DNA of 32,397 nt from UMGS755 sp045590535 (GTDB taxonomy: Bacteria; Bacillota; Clostridia; UBA1381; UBA9506), in contig JAZNRE010000026.1 of NCBI GenBank assembly GCA_045590535.1, positions 1 to 32,397 on the forward strand. The letters are read 5' to 3'. Both the position numbers and the translations under genes were made by a program. Below are positions 8,819 to 16,994 of this stretch, one piece after another (position 1 is the stretch's first letter; every line of letters begins with the position of its first letter). A model generated the notes under the pieces. The model did no database searches. It was not told where the DNA came from and was given only the letters and a program-made list of their open reading frames with translations.

Positions 8819-11800
8819 ATGAATATGAAAAAACTTATTTCGCTCCTCTTGTCGGTTGTTTTTGTGACAACATGCCTAGTTTCAGCAGGTTTCACAACTG
8901 TTTTTGCAGCTGATTATGAGAACCTGTTTGACAGAGAAAAGTATTATGAAGAAAGCATGACGGCTTATTCAGAATTTGACCTCTCTGACCGTAACACTGT
9001 TACAGATGAAGAGTTTTTTGGTGTGTTCGATGGCACAACCTGGACAACACCATCCATATTTGATTATGAGAAGTATACCGGCCTGGCAGCTGTGGAAGCA
9101 GCTGCCAAGGAAGGTAAATACAGCGTGTGTCGTGAAGAGCTTTTAAAGTATTATCAGCAAAAGTACAGAAAATACAAGCTCTCCCGTCCCGGTGGCACAA
9201 ACCTTGACGAGCGTACTCGTGTTCAGTATGAAACCATTTTTGATAATGTGTTCTTTGACGATTATGCTGCAGATACAGTCGGCCGTATTACCTTTAATAA
9301 TGAGAACGCATGGCGTCCCATGGATTTTACAGAAGAAGTAAAGCGTGTCGCCAAGGGTTCGAAATATGCCAGTGAAACAAAAATCAAGTACAATCTTTTA
9401 GCTGCTAAAAAAGATGGCTATATGATTGAAATTGACAGCCGTGAAACTGAATTTGTGCCCTATATTGAGGTGCTGGTCAATGGAACATATCGTACATTCT
9501 ATGCCACCGCTGATACCTACATGGTGAAAGGCAACGCCACTACAAACTATGGTGGCGAAAACAAGCTTTTGGTAGAAGAATCAGTTTCTTCCATCGGCTC
9601 CAGTGCAAAACCGGTTGATGATAATACCAAGGTAGCGCTGATTATGTTTGACTTTGCCGGTTTAACTCCGACTGACCAGATTACCAGCGCAACTCTTTAT
9701 CTCCATGGTCGCATGGTGCAAAGCACGGCCCCCGGTGGTGTGCGTGTGCCCAGCGATGTGAAGAATGTTTATGTGAAGTCCTGGCAGATTGATACAACCC
9801 CGCTGGATGAATATTCCATGAACTATTCAAAATATGAAAGCTCCGGCGATTGCTACTTGAACTTTGATGGTGAAATGGGTCCTTATTTCACTTCCACTGG
9901 TAAGCATCAATTAAAAGGTAGTATTGAACTTATTGGTATGAGAGGCTACCTTGATGAGGCCTATAATGGCTATATGGCCACCGGCGAAGAGATTTTTGCT
10001 TATCATTTCATTCGCGTTATGTTGGCTTGTATCCATGCACAGGGCGGCTACGATGACTGGGTTTATTACTTTAACTTAGACCCCTTAACTTATTATATGT
10101 TCCAGGTTGCCATGGTTACCGGTACAACAGCCCGTTGGGTAGTTGATATCGCCTTGAGTGAATCCATGACACCTGAGGCCTGGACCACCATTGTTAAGCA
10201 TTATTACCTGTGCGGCAATTTCATAGTAGAAAATTGGGATTCATTAGGTGAATCCAACAACTATGGCGTGCACTACACCTCAGGCTTAGGAAATGTTGCC
10301 TTGTTCTTCAACGAATTTGATGTAGTTGACGATCCTCTGGGTCCCGTAAGAGATCCGGAAATGCCCGGTTCTGTTACAGGCGGTTTTCTCGAAGTTGTTA
10401 AGTTCCGTTTGGCATATAAAATCTTAAAGGACTTTAAAGAAGATGGTCAGAGCGTTGAAGTGGCCACTAACTATGCCATAGACACTATTATGAGTGCCTT
10501 GGGCCATACCGAAACAACTACAATGGTCGGTGAGAGTCCCACACTTTTCTATTCAGATGAGTTGCTTGACCGTTTGCTGCTTGCTTGCCAATGGCAGCTG
10601 TATCACTTAAATCCCCGCTTTGGTGACTGGCAGACTGGTGACGGCGGTACATGGAACACCCAATATCAGAACCGTTTCAAACAGGCTTTAGCCCTAGTTG
10701 ATGAAGAGGACTATCCTGAACTTTTGTGGGCGGCCTCTCTCAGAACAAAAGGTACAGCCCCTGAAATTTTGACAAAGGTTAATGATGATCCGGGTAAGGT
10801 TACCTTCCGTAACAGCTGGGAAGCCAATGCCGTGGCAGCCCGTCTTGAAAATACTGCCGGCACTTTGGTGTCAAAAGGCTACAGCCATGGTCACAATGAT
10901 GACCTTAGCTTAACTGTGGCAGCTTATGGTGGTCAGCTTTTGGTTGACCCCTTGATGGGTAATTATACGGTTACAGAAGCAAATGAGCGTTGGCTCAGCT
11001 CCACCCGTGGCCACAACACAATTGAAATTAACGATACCATAGCGTTGGGTCATAAATATTATAGTACACAAGAACCAACAGACTTGTTTGGTGAGCCCAT
11101 GCATACGCCTTTCACACAATATGGAAAATTGATGGGCACTTTGCATCCTGAAAACCGTGAAATTAACACCACTTATGACTTCGTTCGCGGTGAAACCTTT
11201 GGCTATACTGACAACAACGCCTTAGAAAGCGACTATCAGGTGCTTCGTGATGTTCTCTTCCTCCATGATGGTTATTTGGTTGTAACAGACTATATTAACC
11301 CTGAGGACCCGACAAAAGAGAATCATTACACACAGCCCTGGCATGTTTTACCGGATGCAAATATTTCAGTTGATGCTGAAGCTTACACAGCTCGCACCAA
11401 CTTTGATGGCGGTGCCAATGTGGTTGTTGCAACCGTTAAAAAGGATACCATTCAGGCTCCTGCTATTAAAGATGGTGTTTATGCAAGAGGTAAAAACAAC
11501 TTCGTTCAGGCTCCGTATCCTTACTTTGAGCAGGTTAATACCGGTATCACAACCTTCAGCACTTTGATTTATCCCACACAGCCGGGTAAAACTGCTAATG
11601 TAACAACTGTGGAACTGCCTTTAGATATTCCTGACACAAAGGCAAATGCCTTCCGCGCGAATGTTGTAGACCAAGAAAGTAAATCTGTTAAGCAAGTTAA
11701 TTATTACACTCTCTTTGATGAAAGCAAAAAGGCAGAACGCGTTTTTGGTGACTACACAACCGACGGTGTACTTGCTTTAACCGACGCAAAAGACGGTATT

Positions 11801-12772
11801 TATAACTTTGTTGTATTGCGCAAGGGTACACAGATTAAGATTAACAACACCGACGAATATTTGGTTTATGCAACTGAGCAGGTTGAAGACCTGGGTGTTG
11901 AATGGAAAGATGATGCACTTTATCTTTCCAGCAGCAAGCTGACAGACCCTGAAGATGCATTGCTTGATAAAATCACCGTTAATGCAGCTCAAACCGTTAG
12001 TGGCGCATACTTAAACGGCGAAGCCATCGAGTTTGCACAAGAAGGCAGATACATCTACTTTGGTGATACACCAGTTATTGATGATGCTGACTATGTAGCA
12101 CCCGAGGATGAAAATGCAAGTAATAAACCGCCGGTTCATGCTCCCAGCAATCCTGGTCCTTCAGCTCCATCACCTGCTGATAAGCCTCCGGTAGTTGATA
12201 ATCCGATTGTTACACCTCCTGTTTCTGACGAACCCGACTTTGATGCTGAAATTAAAGGTCACTGGGCAGAAGCAGAAATCAAGTCCCTTTTAGAGGATGG
12301 CGTTGTAACCGGTAAGGATGACACATTAGGTCTTGCCGACAGTGTTACCCGTGCCGAATTTGTAACCATGCTGGTTCGTGCATTGGGTCTTGAACAGGCA
12401 GACTATGACGGCGCATTCTCTGATGTTGCAGAAGGCAGCTGGTATGCAGGCTATATCGCAACCGCCCGTGCAAACGGCTGGATTGAAGGCGATGGCGTAG
12501 CAGCACATCCTGACCGCAATATCACAAGAGAAGAAATGACCAAGATTCTCACTCTTGCTTGTGAACAGAAGTATGGCACCATTGAAGGTGACCGTGATGT
12601 TGAGTTCACTGACGAAACAAATGTGAGCAGTTGGGCACTGACTTATCTTGACAAGGCAGTGCTTGCCGGCTTAATCACCGGTATGGATGACGGCTCCTTT
12701 ATGCCGAAGCAAAATGCGAAACGCGAGCAGGCCATGGTTATGGTTTACAGACTTTTGAATTTTGCAAAATAA
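8819..12772 (+). CDS. SLH-anchored heparinase II/III-family polysaccharide lyase homologue
   Basis: 1317 aa, last gene of the operon; ATG 8819 lies 8 nt after AGGAGG. Signal peptide ~1-31. The N-terminal heparinase element (GKYSVCREELLKYYQQK, ~100) is followed by an inserted DNRLRE/CBM96-like beta domain (~145-345, including DTYMVKGNATTNYGG and ATLYLHGRM), then the alpha-toroid with N480-N481-Y482 and PRFGDWQTGDGGT. The C-terminal beta-sandwich has SHGHNDDLS (~690), LLVDPLMG and STRGHNTIEIN (~730). The core ends near 1090; a Pro-rich linker (~1095-1140) leads to three SLH repeats. The family cleaves uronate-containing polysaccharides by beta-elimination; the substrate here is unknown. The usual Asn-His pair appears as Asn-Tyr, so activity is not assured. 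Paralogues lie at 16995 and 23107. Confidence 0.85.
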   Translation: MNMKKLISLLLSVVFVTTCLVSAGFTTVFAADYENLFDREKYYEESMTAYSEFDLSDRNTVTDEEFFGVFDGTTWTTPSIFDYEKYTGLAAVEAAAKEGKYSVCREELLKYYQQKYRKYKLSRPGGTNLDERTRVQYETIFDNVFFDDYAADTVGRITFNNENAWRPMDFTEEVKRVAKGSKYASETKIKYNLLAAKKDGYMIEIDSRETEFVPYIEVLVNGTYRTFYATADTYMVKGNATTNYGGENKLLVEESVSSIGSSAKPVDDNTKVALIMFDFAGLTPTDQITSATLYLHGRMVQSTAPGGVRVPSDVKNVYVKSWQIDTTPLDEYSMNYSKYESSGDCYLNFDGEMGPYFTSTGKHQLKGSIELIGMRGYLDEAYNGYMATGEEIFAYHFIRVMLACIHAQGGYDDWVYYFNLDPLTYYMFQVAMVTGTTARWVVDIALSESMTPEAWTTIVKHYYLCGNFIVENWDSLGESNNYGVHYTSGLGNVALFFNEFDVVDDPLGPVRDPEMPGSVTGGFLEVVKFRLAYKILKDFKEDGQSVEVATNYAIDTIMSALGHTETTTMVGESPTLFYSDELLDRLLLACQWQLYHLNPRFGDWQTGDGGTWNTQYQNRFKQALALVDEEDYPELLWAASLRTKGTAPEILTKVNDDPGKVTFRNSWEANAVAARLENTAGTLVSKGYSHGHNDDLSLTVAAYGGQLLVDPLMGNYTVTEANERWLSSTRGHNTIEINDTIALGHKYYSTQEPTDLFGEPMHTPFTQYGKLMGTLHPENREINTTYDFVRGETFGYTDNNALESDYQVLRDVLFLHDGYLVVTDYINPEDPTKENHYTQPWHVLPDANISVDAEAYTARTNFDGGANVVVATVKKDTIQAPAIKDGVYARGKNNFVQAPYPYFEQVNTGITTFSTLIYPTQPGKTANVTTVELPLDIPDTKANAFRANVVDQESKSVKQVNYYTLFDESKKAERVFGDYTTDGVLALTDAKDGIYNFVVLRKGTQIKINNTDEYLVYATEQVEDLGVEWKDDALYLSSSKLTDPEDALLDKITVNAAQTVSGAYLNGEAIEFAQEGRYIYFGDTPVIDDADYVAPEDENASNKPPVHAPSNPGPSAPSPADKPPVVDNPIVTPPVSDEPDFDAEIKGHWAEAEIKSLLEDGVVTGKDDTLGLADSVTRAEFVTMLVRALGLEQADYDGAFSDVAEGSWYAGYIATARANGWIEGDGVAAHPDRNITREEMTKILTLACEQKYGTIEGDRDVEFTDETNVSSWALTYLDKAVLAGLITGMDDGSFMPKQNAKREQAMVMVYRLLNFAK

Positions 12773-12788
12773 TCCTTTAAACTAAATA

Positions 12789-12826
12789 ACGCCCAAACTA
12801 AGCGTTTTGCATGGTTTGGGCGTTTT
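12789..12826 (+). terminator. Intrinsic terminator of the SLH/lyase operon
   Basis: ACGCCCAAAC (12789-12798) pairs exactly with 12814-12823 and runs into TTTT, 17 nt after the lyase stop codon. Confidence 0.85.
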
Positions 12827-12837
12827 AATTTGTACAA

Positions 12838-12885
12838 AAAAAGTCATGGTATTTTGCGAATGTACGCAATCTACCATGACTTTTT
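12838..12885. terminator. Bidirectional terminator between convergent genes
   Basis: AAAAAGTCATGGTA (12838-12851) pairs exactly with 12872-12885. The A and T runs at the stem ends serve both strands. It lies 5 bp from the stop of the minus-strand acetyltransferase gene. Confidence 0.85.
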
Positions 12886-12890
12886 CCTAT

Positions 12891-13685
12891 TTATCTTTCG
12901 TTTTCAAGTTCAATCTTATCAACAAAATAGAAGGGGTCTTCTTTTAACTTGGCGTGACCTTTTTCCCACACAGCTTTGGCTGAGAGTAACCAGCAATCCG
13001 CATCTAAAACTTTGCCATGGACAATTTCATCCCCTGTGAGAAGAGACAAAACACGGGAGTAGCACTGTACATAGGCAACATCCGTTCTTGTGAAGTAGTG
13101 GCGCAGAGCCCTTTGCTTAATTTCTTTATCACCAACACGGAGAATGTATTCAATCCGTTTGCTTCTGTCAAATAAATAGGGAGGCTCGGCAGTTTCTTCA
13201 ACGCCGTGCATAATGGTGTTGCTGTTTGTGTGGCTGCCTAAAAGCAAAATCTTTCCGTCAACCTTGGGGAGTTTTGCAAAGGGTGAGTTTGGGCCTGCAG
13301 GGGTTAAATCAAGCTCATGGTCTTTTGCCATTTCTTCTGCCCGTTTGCCTTTTAAACAGCAGGAATGAGTGGGGTGGATGCTGCGGATAACACCAGGCAC
13401 CTGTGTGCGAAAATATTCAGGCAGATACCCAATGCAGCAGGGCGTTTCTTCATGAACATAAACCGGATTATCAGCTGTGACGCTGGCATATGACAAAGCA
13501 GGCAAAATAAGTGTGCCCTCGTCCCCCAAAAGATCGGTTAAGACTTTAAAAATGCCGGCTGCACCGTCCTGGATGCCACCTAAAGATTTATAAGAGGAAT
13601 GCATTAAAAGAGTATCGCCCGGGCGAACGCCTAAAGATATTAAATCTGATTTAAATTCTTCAAGAGAATGTAGCGATTTTTCCAT
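12891..13685 (-). CDS. AAC(3)-family aminoglycoside N-acetyltransferase homologue
   Basis: 264 aa from ATG 13685. Family members transfer acetyl from acetyl-CoA to the 3-amino group of aminoglycosides; many chromosomal relatives have no proven drug substrate. Typical features are LGVRPGDTLLMHSSYKSLG near the N terminus, GDEGTLILPALSY, IRSIHPTHS, and LLLGSHTNSNTIMHGVEE with the His-Glu-Glu region. A longer frame starts at ATG 13724, but that codon lies inside the -10 box of a strong promoter, so transcription begins after it. AAGGAG (13703-13698) serves the 13685 start with a 12-nt spacer. It is monocistronic, with its own promoter and terminator. Link to the sugar genes is unclear; a substrate such as an amino sugar is possible but unproven. 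Confidence 0.85.
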   Translation of the reverse strand: MEKSLHSLEEFKSDLISLGVRPGDTLLMHSSYKSLGGIQDGAAGIFKVLTDLLGDEGTLILPALSYASVTADNPVYVHEETPCCIGYLPEYFRTQVPGVIRSIHPTHSCCLKGKRAEEMAKDHELDLTPAGPNSPFAKLPKVDGKILLLGSHTNSNTIMHGVEETAEPPYLFDRSKRIEYILRVGDKEIKQRALRHYFTRTDVAYVQCYSRVLSLLTGDEIVHGKVLDADCWLLSAKAVWEKGHAKLKEDPFYFVDKIELENER

Positions 13686-13722
13686 TTTTTTGCGCATCTC
13701 CTTGCTATGTAAATATACTGTC

Positions 13723-13751
13723 ATTATACTTCCTAAAATTTAAAAAGTCAA
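13723..13751 (-). promoter_or_regulatory. Sigma-A promoter for the AAC(3) homologue
   Basis: On the minus strand TTGACT (13751-13746), a 17-bp spacer and a perfect TATAAT (13728-13723). The predicted transcript starts near 13716, giving a ~30-nt leader before ATG 13685. Confidence 0.8.
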
Positions 13752-13783
13752 TATAAAATAGGGGACAAAAAACGCAAAAATTA

Positions 13784-13812
13784 TTTACAAAATAATGCTT
13801 GTATGATATACT
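13784..13812 (+). promoter_or_regulatory. Promoter for the AraC-family regulator
   Basis: TTTACA (13784-13789), 17-bp spacer, TATACT (13807-13812), 40 bp before the start codon. It diverges from the AAC(3) promoter with only 32 bp between the two -35 boxes, so one bound protein could affect both. Confidence 0.7.
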
Positions 13813-13851
13813 AAAAATATAATAATGTTTTAGTTTGGGCGGTGATAAAAT

Positions 13852-14724
13852 ATGTATCAACCCGGTGTTTCTTATTCTTATGATAATAGTTTTTCTTCGG
13901 CTATGTATGTCATGCCGATTGGTGAGATTTTGCAGGTTTCAGAGCTTTCAATGCTGGCAAATGGTGAAGTAGCAGAACATGAGCAAGTTTGTGATGAAAT
14001 AACTTATGCCATTTCGGGAACAGCCAAGATATATTCCGGCGACAAGGTTGTGGATATGCAAGGCGGTCAAATTCATTTTATTAAAAAAAATACCACTCAC
14101 AAAATTGTTGTGGGGGAGGAAAACTTTCGCTATATATGCATTGGTCTTAATCTTGACATGTCCTACGAACCGATACAGTGTTTTACGGAGCTGATTCATA
14201 ACGACAGCTTTGTTGTTAATGATGATGGCAACACCAGGGTTTTGGCCGAGCTTTTGATTAACGAATTTTATTTTAAAGACGACCAGAGCGACACCATGAT
14301 TAACCTTTATCTCACGCAGATTTTCATCACCCTGGCGCGTATTTTAAAAGAAACAAAGCGCATGCAAATGGAGCGGAAGGGCTACAGCCATTCTTCGGCT
14401 CAATTCACCCTGTATCATGCTTTGCGATATATTGACCGTGAATATATTAACATTCAAAGTGTTAAAGAAATTGCGGCGCACTTATCTTATAGTGAATTTT
14501 ATCTTTCTCACTTATTTAAAGAGAAGATGGGCATGACCATTAAAGAATATATACTCCGCAAAAAAATCACAAAATCAATCGAGCTTTTGCAAACCAGTAA
14601 TTTGCGGGTTGATGAAATTGCAAACTATTTGCATTTCGGGACTCCACATGCATTTAGTCAAGCGTTTAAGAGGATTGTATCGGTTAGTCCCATGCAATTT
14701 AAAAAGCAAAATGACAGCAAATAA
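13852..14724 (+). CDS. AraC-family transcriptional regulator with cupin sensor domain
   Basis: 290 aa, the usual length for AraC regulators that sense sugars. The N-terminal half is a cupin-like ligand domain (EHEQVCDEITYAISGTAKIY, GGQIHFIKKNTTHKI, about 40-90). The C-terminal ~100 residues carry two helix-turn-helix motifs: IQSVKEIAAHLSYSEFYLSHLFKEKMGMTIKEYI and VDEIANYLHFGTPHAFSQAFKRIVSVSP. The start ATG follows GGGCGGTGA by 6-7 nt. It is transcribed alone and ends in a terminator. Immediately downstream lie two sugar-oxidoreductase genes and then lyases, which are natural targets. It may also act on the divergent acetyltransferase promoter. The ligand cannot be read from sequence. Confidence 0.9.
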   Translation: MYQPGVSYSYDNSFSSAMYVMPIGEILQVSELSMLANGEVAEHEQVCDEITYAISGTAKIYSGDKVVDMQGGQIHFIKKNTTHKIVVGEENFRYICIGLNLDMSYEPIQCFTELIHNDSFVVNDDGNTRVLAELLINEFYFKDDQSDTMINLYLTQIFITLARILKETKRMQMERKGYSHSSAQFTLYHALRYIDREYINIQSVKEIAAHLSYSEFYLSHLFKEKMGMTIKEYILRKKITKSIELLQTSNLRVDEIANYLHFGTPHAFSQAFKRIVSVSPMQFKKQNDSK

Positions 14725-14735
14725 TTGACGAAAAG

Positions 14736-14769
14736 AAAGCAAAAATACATCTTGTATTTTTGCTTTTAT
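14736..14769 (+). terminator. Terminator after the AraC-family gene
   Basis: AAAGCAAAAATAC (14736-14748) pairs exactly with 14754-14766 around a 5-nt loop and continues into T-rich sequence. It is AT-rich, so moderate in strength. Confidence 0.7.
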
Positions 14770-14845
14770 TCATGTAAAATGAAGATAGTGTTAAGTTATT
14801 AAATTTTTTTATTCAATTTATAAACAAAAACTAGGAGGAATGAAC

Positions 14846-15895
14846 ATGAAAGTAGCAGTTATCGGTTGCGGTACTATTGCAAACGCTGCCCATATCCCGT
14901 CATATGTGGCAAATGAGAAAGCAGAAATTAAATATTTTTGCGACATCATTAAAGAAAGAGCAGAAGCAGCTGTTGAAAAATATGGTTGCGGTATTGCGGT
15001 GACGGATTATAAAGAAGTTTTAGCAGATCCTGAAATTGAAGCGGTTTCTGTTTGTACACCGAACAATGTACACAGCATCATCACAATTGATGCATTAAAC
15101 GCTGGAAAAAATGTTCTGTGTGAAAAACCTGCTGCAAGAACTTATGAAGAAGCACTCAAGATGCAGGAAATTCAGCACAAAACCGGTAAGGTTTTGAACA
15201 TTGGTGTTGTTAATCGTTTCGATACATACGTTAACAAAATTAAAGAACTGGTTGATGCCGGTGAGCTTGGCGAAGTGTATCAGGTTTATGTAAGCTTCCG
15301 TAGTCACAGAAACATCCCGGGTCTTGGTGGTGCTTTCACCGATAAGTCCATTGCCGGCGGCGGCGTTATGATTGACTGGGGCGTACATTTCTTTGATATC
15401 GTTATGTACTGCTGCGGCGACCCCGACATTAAGTCTGTTTCCGCTGAAACATTCTCTCGTCTGGGTAGCCCCATAGATGAATATGTTTACGAAGGAATGT
15501 GGGCAGGTCCGCCGAAACTTGACGGTGTTTACACTGTTGAAGAAGGCGTTACCGGTATGGCAAGAACAAGCGGCCCCATCATCACCTTTAACGGTGCTTG
15601 GGCTCAGAACATCGGTATTGAAGAAATGTATATCGACTTCATGGGCACCAAAGGTGGCCTGAGACTGAAATATCGTCAAGATTTCACTCTCTATTCCACA
15701 AAGAACGGCATGCTGTCTGAAACAAGCTTTAAAACACAGACAGTTGATCCTTTCCAGAATGAGATTGATTGCTTTATTGATGGTATTGAATCCGGCAAAA
15801 AGCTGCCTTCACACATTGATACCAATATTATCACAGCTAAGCTCATGGATGCTATCTATCGTTCTGCTGAAGAACATCGCGAAGTTATCCTTTAA
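14846..15895 (+). CDS. Gfo/Idh/MocA-family NAD(P)-dependent oxidoreductase
   Basis: 349 aa, a cytoplasmic sugar or sugar-acid dehydrogenase of the Gfo/Idh/MocA family. The N terminus MKVAVIGCGTIANAAHIP is the Rossmann loop. CTPNNVHSIITIDALNAGKNVLCEKPAA carries the conserved EKP lysine (~95), and GGGVMIDWGVHFFDIVMY carries the catalytic-region Asp and His (~180). I start at ATG 14846, 7 nt after AGGAGG (14833-14838); the in-frame ATG at 14840 is only 1 nt from that site. The next gene, 41 bp on, is another member of the superfamily, so the two are probably cotranscribed and may act in sequence or together. Context with lyases suggests uronate or modified-sugar conversion; the exact substrate is unknown. 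Confidence 0.9.
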   Translation: MKVAVIGCGTIANAAHIPSYVANEKAEIKYFCDIIKERAEAAVEKYGCGIAVTDYKEVLADPEIEAVSVCTPNNVHSIITIDALNAGKNVLCEKPAARTYEEALKMQEIQHKTGKVLNIGVVNRFDTYVNKIKELVDAGELGEVYQVYVSFRSHRNIPGLGGAFTDKSIAGGGVMIDWGVHFFDIVMYCCGDPDIKSVSAETFSRLGSPIDEYVYEGMWAGPPKLDGVYTVEEGVTGMARTSGPIITFNGAWAQNIGIEEMYIDFMGTKGGLRLKYRQDFTLYSTKNGMLSETSFKTQTVDPFQNEIDCFIDGIESGKKLPSHIDTNIITAKLMDAIYRSAEEHREVIL

Positions 15896-15936
15896 TTAAC
15901 ATAATCAATCATAGAACAAAAGGAGCTTGATTTATT

Positions 15937-16779
15937 GTGAAAAAAATTGGATTTATTGATTATTATCTCGATGAGTGGCACGCTAATAACTACCCTGAAT
16001 ATATTGCCAAAGCATCTGAAGGTCGTTACAAGGTTTGCTATGCTTACGGCAAAATTGACAGTCCTTTAGAAGGTGGCATGACCAACAAAGAGTGGGCTGA
16101 AAAACAGGGTGTTGAGCTTTTGGACACCATTGAAGAGGTTATTGAAAAGAGCGATTATTTAATCGTGCTTTCTCCTGACAACCCGGAGATGCATGAAGAG
16201 CTGTGCCAGCTTCCTTTGCGGTCCGGTAAGCTGACTTATGTTGATAAAACATTTGCGCCGGATAAAGCTACAGCGCTTAGAATCTTTGCCATTGCAGAAG
16301 AGAGTGGCACACCGTGCTATTCCAGCTCTGCACTGCGTTTCTGCACAGAGTGGAACGATATTGATAAATCTGCCATTGACAAGATTTACAGCGAAGGCCC
16401 CTATGAATTCGATCGTTATGGCATCCATCAGATTGAACCCATTGTGTTTTTGATGAACTGCCCGGCTAAACGAGTTATGGCGCTGGATACTGATAAACAT
16501 CCGCAGGTTCTCATTGAATTTGAAGACGGCAGACAAGCCGTGGTAACAAATTATTACGATGATGTAACCGGCTTCACTCATAAGATTGTTAATGCGAAAA
16601 ATGAAAGCATTACCATCCCGGTTGAATCAGATTATTTTGCATTATTCATTGATAACTTGGTTGAATACTTTGATAATGGTGTGGCACCGGTTTCACATGC
16701 GCAGACACTTGATGTTATCGGCATTATTGAAGCAGGCGTGAAAGCGCTGGAAAATCCTTATACCTGGTACGAGGTTTAA
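15937..16779 (+). CDS. Short divergent Gfo/Idh/MocA-like protein
   Basis: 280 aa with GTG start at 15937; AGGAG (15921-15925) sits 11 nt upstream. It has an overall Gfo/Idh/MocA plan: a nucleotide-binding half with DYLIVLSPDNPEMHEELCQLPLRSGKLTYVDKTFAPD (DKT replacing the usual EKP, lysine kept), and YGIHQIEPIVFLM in the position of the catalytic GVH motif. The N terminus GFIDYYLDEWHANNYP replaces the expected GxGxxG loop, so normal NAD(P) binding is doubtful. It is also ~60-100 residues shorter than typical members. Pairing with the full-length enzyme immediately upstream suggests a partner subunit, a separate dehydrogenase with altered cofactor use, or a hydro-lyase-like relative. Confidence 0.8.
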   Translation: MKKIGFIDYYLDEWHANNYPEYIAKASEGRYKVCYAYGKIDSPLEGGMTNKEWAEKQGVELLDTIEEVIEKSDYLIVLSPDNPEMHEELCQLPLRSGKLTYVDKTFAPDKATALRIFAIAEESGTPCYSSSALRFCTEWNDIDKSAIDKIYSEGPYEFDRYGIHQIEPIVFLMNCPAKRVMALDTDKHPQVLIEFEDGRQAVVTNYYDDVTGFTHKIVNAKNESITIPVESDYFALFIDNLVEYFDNGVAPVSHAQTLDVIGIIEAGVKALENPYTWYEV

Positions 16780-16794
16780 TATTCACATATTTTT

Positions 16795-16831
16795 AAGCAG
16801 CTAAACGAAAGTTTAGCTGCTTAATTTTTTT
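16795..16831 (+). terminator. Terminator of the oxidoreductase pair
   Basis: AAGCAGCTAAAC (16795-16806) pairs exactly with 16811-16822 around a GAAA tetraloop, followed by a run of seven T. Confidence 0.9.
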
Positions 16832-16840
16832 CGTTAAAAA

Positions 16841-16880
16841 GCACAAGATGAGGTGTCATATTTTTGTGAAAATGACAAAA
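16841..16880. promoter_or_regulatory. Putative operator, copy 1 (upstream of the 1965-aa lyase)
   Basis: GCACAA (16841-16846), 14 bp, then TTTTTGTGAAAATGACAAAA (16861-16880), whose last 19 bases are a near-perfect palindrome (TTTTGT/ACAAAA arms plus an inner A/T pair). The same arrangement recurs at 22955-22993 and 26502-26540, each 33-36 bp upstream of the -35 box. Function as a binding site is inferred from recurrence and symmetry. Confidence 0.65.
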
Positions 16881-16914
16881 TTGTCAATATATATGTAAAA
16901 AAACACAAAAATGA

Positions 16915-16943
16915 TTGCGAGAGCGTTGATAATATGTTACAAT
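16915..16943 (+). promoter_or_regulatory. Promoter of the 1965-aa lyase
   Basis: TTGCGA (16915-16920), 17-bp spacer ending ATATGT, TACAAT (16938-16943). The leader is about 45 nt and contains a small hairpin (16948-16952 with 16957-16961) before AGGAGG. Confidence 0.7.
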
Positions 16944-16994
16944 ATACACATAATTATATGTAAATGTTAAGATATATTTAGGAGGAATATAAAA

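Noticed and set aside
14752..14780. Promoter TTGTAT-N17-TAAAAT before the first oxidoreductase
   Set aside because: The -35 has only three of six consensus bases and lies in the terminator stem; AT-rich sequence gives such matches by chance.
15095..15679. 194-aa minus-strand ORF
   Set aside because: It lies wholly within the Gfo/Idh/MocA gene on the other strand, has no ribosome binding site, and its translation shows no domain.
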